64,000 bases of DNA from Massilia sp. ST3 (GTDB lineage: Bacteria > Pseudomonadota > Gammaproteobacteria > Burkholderiales > Burkholderiaceae_D), in NCBI RefSeq assembly GCF_018119405.1, contig NZ_JAGPWC010000003.1, forward strand, positions 62,001 through 126,000, in the 5' to 3' direction. Made by a program: the position numbers and the translations under genes. The notes beneath the pieces were generated by a model, which saw only the letters and a program-made list of their open reading frames with translations, searched no databases and was not told the origin of the DNA. Below, piece after piece: positions 8,238 to 17,874 of this stretch (position 1 is its first letter; every line of letters begins with the position of its first letter).

Positions 8238-9872
8238 ATGGAACGTCGTACTTTTCTCAATTTCAGCAGCATGGCGCTCGGTTCGATGCTGGTCCCGTTC
8301 GGCCGTGCGATCGCCGCGGAAGAACTGCTCAGCACGATGCCCGTCGCCGCCAAGAAGGCGCTCGCCGACGTCGCCCTGAACGCCGCCACCAAGGCCGGCG
8401 CCAGCTACTGCGACGTGCGCATCGGCCGCTACCTGAACCAGTTCATCGTCACCCGCGACCTGAACGTCGAGAACGTGGCCAACACCGAGTCGGCCGGCGT
8501 CGGCGTGCGCGTGATCTGCAACGGCGCCTACGGCTTCGCCGCCACCTCGGACATGTCGAACGACGGCATCGCCAACGCGGCGCGCCAGGCAGTGGCGATC
8601 GCCAAGGCCAACGCCAAGCTGCAGTCCGAACCGGTGCGCCTTGCACCGGTCAAGGGCGTGGGCGACGTGTCCTGGGCCACCCCGATCAAGAAGGACTGGC
8701 GCGCGGTGCCGATCAAGGAGAAGGCCGACCTGCTCATCGCCGCCAACAAGGCCGGCATGGACAACGGCGCCAACTTCATGCAGTCGATGCTGTTCCAGGT
8801 GAACCAGCAGAAGTTCTTCGCCTCGACCGACGGTTCCTACATCGACCAGGACGTGCACCGCCTGTGGGCGCCGTTCCAGGCCACCGCCGTCGACAAGGCG
8901 AGCGGCAAGTTCCGCTCGCGCTCGGGCCTGAGCGCACCGGTCGGCAAGGGCTATGAGTACCTGGACGCGCGTCCGGAGCACAAGATCAAGGCCGCCGGCG
9001 GCGTCGCCACCCTGTACACCGAAAGCTACGACATCATCGAGGACGCCAAGGCCGCGGGTCGCGACGCCAAGCGCAAGCTGACCGCCAAGTCGGTCGTGCC
9101 GGGCAAGTACGACCTGATGCTGTCGCCGGAACACCTGTGGCTGACCATCCACGAGAACGTCGGCCACCCGACGGAACTCGACCGCGTGCTGGGCTACGAG
9201 GCGAACTACGCCGGCACCAGCTTCGCCACCCTCGACAAATGGCAGACCAAGAGCTTCAAGTACGGCGCGCCGATCGTCAACCTGTACGCCGACAAGACCA
9301 GGCCGGGTTCGCTGGGCTGCGTCGGCTATGACGACGAGGGCGTCAAGACCAAGCAGTGGGACATCATCAAGGACGGCATCCTGGTCAACTACCAGGCCAC
9401 CCGCGACCAGGCCCACATCATCGGCGAAGCCGAATCGCACGGCTGCTCCTATGCCGACAGCTGGAACTCGGTGCAGTTCCAGCGCATGCCGAACGTCTCG
9501 CTGGCCGCCGGCAAGAAGAAGCTCACCCCGGACGAGATGGTCAAGGGCATCAAGAAGGGCATCTACATCGTCGGCGACGGCTCGTTCTCGATCGACCAGC
9601 AGCGTTACAACTTCCAGTTCGGCGGCCAGCTGTTCTACGAGATCAAGGACGGCAAGATCGGCCAGATGCTGGAAGACGTGGCCTACCAGGCCAACACCCA
9701 GGAATTCTGGAGCGCCTGCAGCGCGATTTGCGACGAGCGCGACTGGCGCATGGGCGGTTCCTTCTTCGACGGCAAGGGCCAGCCGCCGCAGATCTCGATC
9801 GTCTCGCATGGTTCCGCGACCACGCGCTTCAACGGCATCAACGTGATCAACACCGCTCGCAAGATCGGCTAA
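8238..9872 (+). CDS. Tat-exported TldD-family metallopeptidase, copy 1
   Basis: TldD/PmbA (U62) peptidase, 544 aa. Seen: a Tat-type leader (RRTFLNF, then a hydrophobic stretch to about residue 27), the zinc motif HENVGH near 304-309 (family HExxxH) and the likely third ligand cysteine near 498 in AICDER, equivalent to the late Cys of E. coli TldD. TldD pairs with TldE to make a peptidase that opens small unfolded peptides such as microcin B17 precursor and CcdA. Classical TldD is cytosolic, so the leader is unusual. The start at 8238 has an AGGAGA site. First gene of the operon and nearly identical in layout to the copy at 11384. Confidence 0.92.
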   Translation: MERRTFLNFSSMALGSMLVPFGRAIAAEELLSTMPVAAKKALADVALNAATKAGASYCDVRIGRYLNQFIVTRDLNVENVANTESAGVGVRVICNGAYGFAATSDMSNDGIANAARQAVAIAKANAKLQSEPVRLAPVKGVGDVSWATPIKKDWRAVPIKEKADLLIAANKAGMDNGANFMQSMLFQVNQQKFFASTDGSYIDQDVHRLWAPFQATAVDKASGKFRSRSGLSAPVGKGYEYLDARPEHKIKAAGGVATLYTESYDIIEDAKAAGRDAKRKLTAKSVVPGKYDLMLSPEHLWLTIHENVGHPTELDRVLGYEANYAGTSFATLDKWQTKSFKYGAPIVNLYADKTRPGSLGCVGYDDEGVKTKQWDIIKDGILVNYQATRDQAHIIGEAESHGCSYADSWNSVQFQRMPNVSLAAGKKKLTPDEMVKGIKKGIYIVGDGSFSIDQQRYNFQFGGQLFYEIKDGKIGQMLEDVAYQANTQEFWSACSAICDERDWRMGGSFFDGKGQPPQISIVSHGSATTRFNGINVINTARKIG

Positions 9873-9884
9873 GGACGGGACCCC

Positions 9885-11219
9885 ATGAGCATCTTGACCC
9901 AGGAACAAACCAAGCGCATCACCGACCGCGTGCTGTCGCTGTCCAAGGCCGACGAGTGCATCGTCAACATCGAGGGCAGCCGCATCGGCAACATCCGCTT
10001 CGCGCGCAACGCCGTCTCGACCGCGGGCCTGGCCGACGACACCCGCGTGCAGGTGCAGGTCGCCTTCGGCAACAAGCAGGGCACGGCCACCGTCAACGAG
10101 TTCGACGACAAGTCGCTCGAGCGCGCCGTGCGCCGCGCCGAGGACCTGGCGCGCCTGGCGCCGGCGAATCCGGAATTCATGCCCGCCATCGCCAAGACCG
10201 GCTACAAGAACTCCGAGACCTTCGTCCCTGCTACCGCCGCCATCGATCCGGAATACCGCGCCCAGGCTGCCGCCTACGCGATGGAAGCCTGCCGCAAGAA
10301 GGGCCTGGTCTCGGCCGGCTTCTTCACCGACCGCTCGTCCTTCGAGACGGTCGCCAACTCCAACGGCGTGTTCGGCCATCAGGTCGCCACCTCGCTCGAC
10401 TTCACCTGCACCGTGCGCACCGAAGACGGCCGCGGCTCGGGCTGGGTGAAGCGCTCGGCGCGCGACGTCGCCAAATTCGACCCGCGCGAAGCGGCCGAAG
10501 TGGCGATCGAGAAGGCGCTACGCTCGGTCGAGGCCAAGGCGCTGGAACCGGGCCGCTACACCGTGATCATGGAACCGGCCGCCACCAGCGACCTGGTCGG
10601 CTTCATGCTGAACGGCTTCAGCGCCCGCAGCGCCGACGAGGGCCGCAGCTTCCTGTCCAAGCAGGGCGGCGCCAACCGACTGGGCGACAAGCTGTTCGAC
10701 CAGCAGGTCAACATCTGGTCCGACCCCTGGGACAAGGACGTGCCGGTGCTCCCCTGGGACAACAACATGCTGCCGCGCGAGCGCGTGCAGCTGGTGAAGG
10801 ACGGCCGCATCAACGCGCTCGACTACTCGCAGTTCTGGGCCAAAAAGAAGGGCCAGCGCGCCATCGGCAGCGCCGGCAACATCATCATGGCCGGCACCGA
10901 CAAGTCGACCGCGGAGCTGATCGCCAACACCAAGAAGGGCATCCTGGTCACCCGCACCTGGTACATCCGCATGGTGGACCCGCAGTCGGTGCTGCTGACC
11001 GGCCTGACCCGCGACGGCACCTTCTACGTGGAGAACGGCAAGATCAAGCACCCGGTGAAGAACTTCCGCTTCAACGAGAGCCCGGTGACGATGCTGAACA
11101 ACATTGAGGAAATCGGCAAGCCGGTGGTGATCGGCGGGGATGAGGCGAATTATTCGATGCTGATTCCGTCGATGAAGATTCGGGACTTCAACTTCACGTC
11201 CTTGTCGGACGCTGTTTAA
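9885..11219 (+). CDS. TldE/PmbA-family partner, copy 1
   Basis: 444 aa member of the TldD/PmbA family without the HExxxH zinc motif, i.e. the TldE-type subunit. It starts 12 nt after the tldD stop. No signal peptide is visible: the N-terminus begins with polar residues (MSILTQEQTKRI). If the TldD partner is exported by Tat, this subunit would need to hitchhike as a folded heterodimer, or the complex stays cytoplasmic. Conserved family segments such as RTWYIRMVDPQS and FYVENGKIKHPVKNFRF are present near the C-terminus. Confidence 0.9.
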   Translation: MSILTQEQTKRITDRVLSLSKADECIVNIEGSRIGNIRFARNAVSTAGLADDTRVQVQVAFGNKQGTATVNEFDDKSLERAVRRAEDLARLAPANPEFMPAIAKTGYKNSETFVPATAAIDPEYRAQAAAYAMEACRKKGLVSAGFFTDRSSFETVANSNGVFGHQVATSLDFTCTVRTEDGRGSGWVKRSARDVAKFDPREAAEVAIEKALRSVEAKALEPGRYTVIMEPAATSDLVGFMLNGFSARSADEGRSFLSKQGGANRLGDKLFDQQVNIWSDPWDKDVPVLPWDNNMLPRERVQLVKDGRINALDYSQFWAKKKGQRAIGSAGNIIMAGTDKSTAELIANTKKGILVTRTWYIRMVDPQSVLLTGLTRDGTFYVENGKIKHPVKNFRFNESPVTMLNNIEEIGKPVVIGGDEANYSMLIPSMKIRDFNFTSLSDAV

Positions 11220-11254
11220 GCACCAAAGCACGTAACAGTTAGCCCGCACCCTTT

Positions 11255-11344
11255 GCCCGTCGTCCCCGCGCAGGCGGGGACCCAAGTTCGTAGCGCAGTG
11301 GTAGGCGTAAAACTTGGATCCCCGCCTGCGCGGGGACGACGGGC
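11255..11344. repeat. REPIN (paired REP) between the two tldD-tldE pairs
   Basis: Two 34-bp arms (11255-11288 and 11311-11344) are inverted copies with one mismatch, separated by 22 nt. Each arm holds the REP palindrome TCCCCGCGCAGGCGGGGA. This is the layout of REPINs mobilised by RAYT transposases; no RAYT gene is in the window. In RNA it would form a very stable hairpin inside the operon and could act as an attenuator or mRNA stabiliser. Confidence 0.85.
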
Positions 11345-11383
11345 ATAAGCTGGCGGCAGGGCGAACGCTAACGGAAAACAAAC

Positions 11384-13021
11384 ATGGAACGTCGTACCTT
11401 CCTCAAAGTCGGCGCCGGCACCGCGGGCGCCATGATCATCCCCGTCTTCGGCAACGCCATCGCCGCCGACGAGCTCCTGAACCCGATGGCAGCAAGCGCG
11501 AAAAAGGCCCTGGCCGACGTCGCCCTGAACGCCGCCACCAAGGCCGGCGCGTCGTATTGCGACGTGCGCATCGGCCGCTACCTGAACCAGTTCATCATCA
11601 CGCGCGACCTGAACGTCGAGAACATCAGCAACACAGAGTCGAGCGGCGTCGGCGTGCGCGTGGTCGCCAACGGCGCCTACGGCTTTGCCTCGACCAACAA
11701 CATGACCCCGGACGGCGTGGCGGACGCCGCGCGCCAGGCGGTCGCCATCGCCAAGGCCAATGCCAAGCTCCAAGCCGAGCCGGTGCGCCTGGCGCCGGTC
11801 AAGGGCGTGGGCGAAGTAGCCTGGGCTACGCCGGTCAAGAAAGACTGGCGCAGCGTGCCGGTCAAGGAAAAGGCAGAAATGCTGATCGCCGCCAACAAGG
11901 CCGGCATGGAGGCGGGCGCCAGCTTCATGACTGCCTCGCTGTTCCAGATCAACCAGCAGAAATACTTCGCCTCGACCGACGGCTCCTATATCGACCAGGA
12001 CATCCACCGCCTGTGGGCCCCGATCAACGCCACCGCGGTCGACAAGGCCAGCGGCAAGTTCCGCTCGCGCGCCGGCCTGGGCGCGCCGGTGTCGATGGGC
12101 TACGAGTACTTCGACGCCCGCCCCGAGCACAAGGTGCAGGCTGCCGGCGGCGTGACGACCCTGTACACCGGTTCCTACGACATCGTCGAAGACGCGCGCC
12201 TGGCCGGCAAGCAGGCGCGCCAGAAGCTCGGCGCCAAGTCGATCGAGCCGGGCAAGTACGACCTGGTGCTGTCGCCGGAACACCTGTTCCTGACCATCCA
12301 CGAGAACGTCGGCCACCCGACGGAACTGGACCGCGTGCTCGGCTACGAAGCCAACTACGCCGGCACCAGCTTCGCCACGCTCGACAAGTGGCAGACCAAG
12401 AAATTCAAGTATGGCCACGAGCGCGTCAACTTCGTCGCCGACAAGACCACTCCGGGCTCGCTCGGCTACGTGGCCTACGACGACGAAGGCGTCAAGACCA
12501 AGAAGTGGGACATCATCCGCAACGGCGTGCTGGTGAACTACCAGGCCACACGCGACCAGGCCCACATCATCGGCGAGAAGGAATCGCACGGCTGCTCCTA
12601 CGCGGACAGCTGGAGCACGATCCAGTTCCAGCGCATGCCCAACGTGTCGCTGGAGCCGGGCAAGGCGCGCCTGACCCCGGACGAGATGATCAAGGACGTC
12701 AAGAAGGGCGTTTACATCCTCGGCCGCGGTTCCTACTCGATCGACCAGCAGCGCTACAACTTCCAGTTCGGCGGCACCCTGTTCTACGAGATCAAGAACG
12801 GCAAGATCGCCGGCCCGCTGGAAGACGTGGCCTACCAGTCGAACACCCAGGAGTTCTGGAACGCCTGCAGCGCCATCTGCGACGAACGCGACTGGCGCAT
12901 GGGCGGCTCGTTCTTCGACGGCAAAGGCCAGCCGAGCCAGGTCAGCGCCGTGTCGCACGGCTCGAGCACCACGCGCTTCAACGGCATCAATGTGATTAAC
13001 ACCGCACGCAAGATCGGATGA
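11384..13021 (+). CDS. Tat-exported TldD-family metallopeptidase, copy 2
   Basis: 545 aa paralogue of the gene at 8238, colinear over its whole length by eye. It has the same Tat-type leader (RRTFLKVGAGTAGAM), zinc motif HENVGH near residue 305 and late cysteine in AICDER near 497. The N-terminal block ALADVALNAATKAGASYCDV is identical in both copies, while the leader has diverged. It begins 40 bp after the REPIN. A weak ribosome site (AACGG/AAAC) precedes the ATG. A tandem duplication of a tldD-tldE pair, retained with both active sites intact, points to different substrates or hetero-oligomers. Confidence 0.92.
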   Translation: MERRTFLKVGAGTAGAMIIPVFGNAIAADELLNPMAASAKKALADVALNAATKAGASYCDVRIGRYLNQFIITRDLNVENISNTESSGVGVRVVANGAYGFASTNNMTPDGVADAARQAVAIAKANAKLQAEPVRLAPVKGVGEVAWATPVKKDWRSVPVKEKAEMLIAANKAGMEAGASFMTASLFQINQQKYFASTDGSYIDQDIHRLWAPINATAVDKASGKFRSRAGLGAPVSMGYEYFDARPEHKVQAAGGVTTLYTGSYDIVEDARLAGKQARQKLGAKSIEPGKYDLVLSPEHLFLTIHENVGHPTELDRVLGYEANYAGTSFATLDKWQTKKFKYGHERVNFVADKTTPGSLGYVAYDDEGVKTKKWDIIRNGVLVNYQATRDQAHIIGEKESHGCSYADSWSTIQFQRMPNVSLEPGKARLTPDEMIKDVKKGVYILGRGSYSIDQQRYNFQFGGTLFYEIKNGKIAGPLEDVAYQSNTQEFWNACSAICDERDWRMGGSFFDGKGQPSQVSAVSHGSSTTRFNGINVINTARKIG

Positions 13022-13031
13022 GGAGACACGG

Positions 13032-14369
13032 ATGAAATCCCTGAACCAGGAACAAGCAAAACGCATCGCCGACCGCGTGATCGGTCTTTCGAAAGCCGAC
13101 GAATGCAATGTGTCGATCGAAGGCAACCGCACAGGCAACATCCGCTTCGCGCGCAACAGCGTGTCGACCGCGGGCCTGACCGAGGACATGCAGCTGCAAG
13201 TGCGGGTCGCCTTCGGCAAGCGCGTCGGCACCGCGGTCATCAATGAATTCGACGACAAGTCGCTGGAAAAGGCCGTGCGCCGCGCCGAGGAACTGGCGCG
13301 CCTGGCGCCGGAAAATCCGGAATTCGTGCCCGCCGTCGGCAAGCAGGAATACCGCGGCACCCAGACCTTCGTCCCGGCCACCGCCGCGATCGACCCGGAC
13401 TACCGCGCCGAAGTCGCCGCCGCCAGCATCGGCCAGGCGCGCGCCAAGAAACTGGTGACCGCGGGCTTCTTCACCGACTCGACCCGTTTCGCCTGCATCG
13501 CCAACTCCAAGGGGGTGTTCGGTTTCCAGGAGTTCACCGACCTGTCCTTCACCTGCACCGCGCGCACCGAGGACGGCCGCGGCTCGGGCTGGGTGACCCG
13601 TTCGGCGGTCGATGCGCGCCGCTTCAGCGCCGCCGAGGCGGCCGAAGTGGCGATCGAGAAGGCGCTGCGTTCGGTGGACGCCAAGGCGCTGGAGCCGGGC
13701 CGCTATACCGTGATCCTGGAACCGGCGGCCACCTCTGAAATCCTGGGCAATATGTTCAATTCCTTCGATGCCCGCTCGGCCGACGAAGGCCGCAGCTTCC
13801 TGGCCAAGAAGGGCGGCGGCAATCGCCTGGGCGACAAGCTGTTCGACCAGCAGGTGAACATCTGGGCCGACCCGTGGAACCCGGACGTGCCGGTGGCCCC
13901 GTGGGACAACGAGACCATGCTGGCGCGCAAGCGCACGGACCTGATCAAGGATGGCCGCATCGCTTCGCTCGAGTATTCGCCGTTCTGGGCGCAGAAGACC
14001 GGCAAGATCGCCACTGCCAGCCACGGCAACATGATCATGGCCGGCGGCACCAAGTCGCTCGAAGAGCTGATCGAAGGCACCAAGAAGGGCATCGTGGTCA
14101 CCCGCACCTGGTACATCCGCATGGTCGACCCGCAGTCGCTCTTGATTACGGGCCTGACCCGGGACGGCACCTTCTACGTCGAGAACGGCAAGATCAAGCA
14201 CCCGGTGAAGAACTTCCGCTTCAACGAAAGCCCTGTCACCATCCTCAACAACATCGAGGAACTGGGCAAGCCGCAGATCATCGGGGGCGACGAAGTGCCG
14301 TTCCAGATGGTGCTGCCGCCGATGAAGGTGCGCGACTTCAACTTCACCTCGCTGTCCGACGCCGTCTAG
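13032..14369 (+). CDS. TldE/PmbA-family partner, copy 2
   Basis: 445 aa TldE-type subunit, colinear with the copy at 9885 and starting 10 nt after the second tldD with GAGGAGA upstream. It has no signal peptide (MKSLNQEQAKRIADRV) and no HExxxH motif. It ends in the same RDFNFTSLSDAV sequence as copy 1, showing recent duplication or strong constraint at the C-terminus. It presumably forms the heterodimer with the adjacent TldD. Confidence 0.9.
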   Translation: MKSLNQEQAKRIADRVIGLSKADECNVSIEGNRTGNIRFARNSVSTAGLTEDMQLQVRVAFGKRVGTAVINEFDDKSLEKAVRRAEELARLAPENPEFVPAVGKQEYRGTQTFVPATAAIDPDYRAEVAAASIGQARAKKLVTAGFFTDSTRFACIANSKGVFGFQEFTDLSFTCTARTEDGRGSGWVTRSAVDARRFSAAEAAEVAIEKALRSVDAKALEPGRYTVILEPAATSEILGNMFNSFDARSADEGRSFLAKKGGGNRLGDKLFDQQVNIWADPWNPDVPVAPWDNETMLARKRTDLIKDGRIASLEYSPFWAQKTGKIATASHGNMIMAGGTKSLEELIEGTKKGIVVTRTWYIRMVDPQSLLITGLTRDGTFYVENGKIKHPVKNFRFNESPVTILNNIEELGKPQIIGGDEVPFQMVLPPMKVRDFNFTSLSDAV

Positions 14370-14373
14370 ACAA

Positions 14374-14994
14374 ATGGCTTCGTACGATTTCTACTTCACG
14401 CGCCTGATGTATGAATCGGGCGACTGGGACGTGGATATCCGCATGCCCAGCAACGTGCTGAACTCACTCGTCGAGTACACCACCTTGCGGGTGGATCCGG
14501 TCGAGCGCATGGTGGCGCTCGCCGATCCGAAAATGCTGCAGGCGCCGTTCTGCTACCTGGCCGGCCACAAGCTGGTCCAGTTCACCCCGGCGGAACGGCG
14601 CAATTTCGAGCGCTACGTGCGCGGCGGCGGCTTCGTCTTCGTCGACGACTGCAACCACGACATCGACGGGCTGTTCGCCAAGTCCTTCGAGGCCGAGATG
14701 GTCAAGATCTTCGGCGCCAGCGCGCTCAAGAAGATCCCGAATACGCACCGGCTGTATTCGTGCTTCTTCAAGTTCGATGGTCCGCCGACCACGGGCGGCG
14801 AACTGAATGGCTGGGGTGACGACCTGGTGCACGAGTACCTGAAGGCCATCGAGTTCGGCGGCCGCATCCGGGTGCTGTACTCGAACAAGGACTACGGCTG
14901 CGAATGGGATTACGACTTCCGGAATAAACGTTTCCTGGCGGTCGACAATACCCGGTTTGCGGTGAATATCATTCAATATGCGTTGGGAGCATGA
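14374..14994 (+). CDS. DUF4159 domain protein
   Basis: 206 aa stand-alone DUF4159 protein without signal peptide or membrane segment. Features typical of the domain are FYFTRLMYESGDWDVD at the start, PFCYLAGHKLVQFT, and GGGFVFVDDCNHD around residues 83-95. In other bacteria DUF4159 is often the C-terminal part of BatA-type membrane proteins, so here it looks like a separated piece of that system. It starts 4 nt after the tldE stop and 3 nt before the MoxR gene. Biochemical function is unknown. Confidence 0.85.
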   Translation: MASYDFYFTRLMYESGDWDVDIRMPSNVLNSLVEYTTLRVDPVERMVALADPKMLQAPFCYLAGHKLVQFTPAERRNFERYVRGGGFVFVDDCNHDIDGLFAKSFEAEMVKIFGASALKKIPNTHRLYSCFFKFDGPPTTGGELNGWGDDLVHEYLKAIEFGGRIRVLYSNKDYGCEWDYDFRNKRFLAVDNTRFAVNIIQYALGA

Positions 14995-14997
14995 GCA

Positions 14998-16002
<1,005 letters not shown>

Positions 16003-16003
16003 G

Positions 16004-16894
16004 TTGTCGCTGGCGAAGACCGCGCTGATCGCGCACACCCAGAACCTCGACCTCGTGATCCGGCACGTGCTGGCCGGGCTCGGGCACGGCATCCATGCCG
16101 GGCGCGAGCGCGGGGCGGGCGTCGAGTTCTCGGAATACCGGGCCTATGCGCCCGGGGACGAGTGGCGCCGGGTCGACTGGAAGCTGCTGGCGCGCGCCGA
16201 CCGCTACTTCGTGCGCGAGGCAGAGCGCGACAGCCACGTGGCGGTCTGGCTGGTGCTGGACGCCTCGGCCTCGATGGCGGAGCCCAGCCGCAGCGTGGAG
16301 CAACTCGACAAGCTGCACTATGCGCGCATGCTGCTCGGCTGCGTGGCCGCCATCGCCCAGCGCCAGGGCGACGCCTTCGGCCTGGTGGTGCTGGGCGAGG
16401 GACGGGTGCAGTTCACTCCGGCCTCGCGCGGGCCGCGCCAGCTCCAGCGCGTGCTGGCCCAGCTGCAGCGCGCCGAACCCAAGGGCGAGCTGCCCGACGC
16501 CGACACCCTGCGCGCCAGCCTGCACTTCGTACGCGCGCCGAGCGCGATCTTCGCCGCCAGCGACCTGCTCGACTGGCCGTCGCCGCTGTCGCAAGCCTTG
16601 ACCCGGCTGCGCCAGATGCGCCACGACGTGCGCGTGCTGTGCCTGCAGACCCAGGCCGAGATCGACGCCAGCTTTTCAAGCGCGCTGGCCTACCGCGACC
16701 CGGAACAAAGGGCTGGCGTATTCCGCTTCGGCGCCGACCTGAAGGAAGCGTATCGCCGCAACCGCGAGGAACACTTCGCGGCGGTCACGGCCGCATGCCG
16801 CAAGAATGACATTCCCCTGACTGTCGCCGCCATCGAAGGCGCGCCGGCCGAGGTGCTGCGGCGCTGGCTGCGCCGTCCGGGAGGCCGTCCATGA
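16004..16894 (+). CDS. DUF58 domain protein with VWA-like MIDAS
   Basis: 296 aa. The DUF58 signature is clear (SEYRAYAPGDEWRRVDW, then ARADRYFVRE) and is followed by a metal-ion-dependent adhesion-like site, DASASM, as in von Willebrand A folds. DUF58 proteins are the usual partner of MoxR ATPases. The TTG at 16004, one base after the MoxR stop, is the most upstream start; no ATG fits better. No membrane segment. Overlaps the next gene by 4 nt, so translation is coupled. Confidence 0.88.
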   Translation: MSLAKTALIAHTQNLDLVIRHVLAGLGHGIHAGRERGAGVEFSEYRAYAPGDEWRRVDWKLLARADRYFVREAERDSHVAVWLVLDASASMAEPSRSVEQLDKLHYARMLLGCVAAIAQRQGDAFGLVVLGEGRVQFTPASRGPRQLQRVLAQLQRAEPKGELPDADTLRASLHFVRAPSAIFAASDLLDWPSPLSQALTRLRQMRHDVRVLCLQTQAEIDASFSSALAYRDPEQRAGVFRFGADLKEAYRRNREEHFAAVTAACRKNDIPLTVAAIEGAPAEVLRRWLRRPGGRP

Positions 16895-17874
16895 ACAGCT
16901 TCTGGTGGCTGGGCCTGGCGATCCTGGCGCTGCCGGTCTGGTGGCACCGCAAGAAGCGCGAGCAGCACAAGGCGGAACCGTTGGCGACGGCGCGTTTCCT
17001 GCCGCGCGCCGAGCCGCGCCAGACCCGCGTGTGGCGCTTCAGCGATCCCTTGCTGCTGCTGGTGCGCTGCCTGCTGCTGGCCACGCTCGTGGCCTGGCTG
17101 GCCGATCCGGTTTTCCCTTGGCGCGGCGACACCGTGATCGTGGCCGACGGAACGGACCCGGCCTGGACCGAGCGCCAGGCCACGCAGGCCGGGCTGGCCA
17201 AGGCCGAGCGCATCGTCATGCCCGCGAACCAGGCGGTCGCCTGGCTGCGCACCCACGAGCGCGAATGGAAGCCCGGGGCGCGCCTGCTGGTACTGGGGGA
17301 TATTCCCATGCCGGCCACCTTGCCGGTATTCGGCCGCACGGTCGAGCTGCGCACCCAGGCCAGAGCGTCGGCGAAGAGCGAGCGCCACGTCTACATCGAG
17401 AGCGATCGCCCGCAGGAATGGCGCCGCCTGTTCGCCGCGCTCGACGGCCCGGAACGCGTGGTCGTCGACGCCGCGCCAGGCGCCAGGACCGAATTGATCG
17501 TCTGGGACCGGACCGGGGCCCCGCCGTTGACCTTGCGCGCGCCGCTGTGGTGGGTGCTCGACCCGGCGGCCTTCCCCGAAATGAGCAAGGCCCGCGAGGC
17601 GGACGGCGTACTGCATGCGGACAGCGTGCGCGGCCGCCTGTGGCTGTCGAAGTCCTGGCCGCCGCGCGACCCCGAGGCGGCGCGCGCCCTGGTCGAACAC
17701 TGGCAGCAGGTGCACGTGGGCCCGCGTCCCTATACTGCGCCGTCGCGCGTGTTCGCCGCGTCGAAGGATGCGCGCGCGCCGGAGCCGAGCGGCGCCCTGC
17801 GCGACATGCTGCTGGCCGCCCTGGTGGCCCTGTTTGTACTGGAAAGGTTGCTCACGCATGCAAGAAAGCGCTGA
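16891..17874 (+). CDS. BatA N-terminal domain membrane protein
   Basis: 327 aa. The N-terminus matches the BatA/aerotolerance regulator N-terminal domain: a first helix (FWWLGLAILALPVWWH), a basic cytoplasmic stretch, and a second helix (LLLLVRCLLLATLVAWL). A third helix is at the C-terminus (DMLLAALVALFVLERLL). The central 200 residues, probably periplasmic, are not a complete VWA domain and I do not recognise them. It overlaps its neighbours on both sides (4 nt upstream, 17 nt downstream), which marks a tightly coupled operon. Confidence 0.8.
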   Translation: MNSFWWLGLAILALPVWWHRKKREQHKAEPLATARFLPRAEPRQTRVWRFSDPLLLLVRCLLLATLVAWLADPVFPWRGDTVIVADGTDPAWTERQATQAGLAKAERIVMPANQAVAWLRTHEREWKPGARLLVLGDIPMPATLPVFGRTVELRTQARASAKSERHVYIESDRPQEWRRLFAALDGPERVVVDAAPGARTELIVWDRTGAPPLTLRAPLWWVLDPAAFPEMSKAREADGVLHADSVRGRLWLSKSWPPRDPEAARALVEHWQQVHVGPRPYTAPSRVFAASKDARAPEPSGALRDMLLAALVALFVLERLLTHARKR

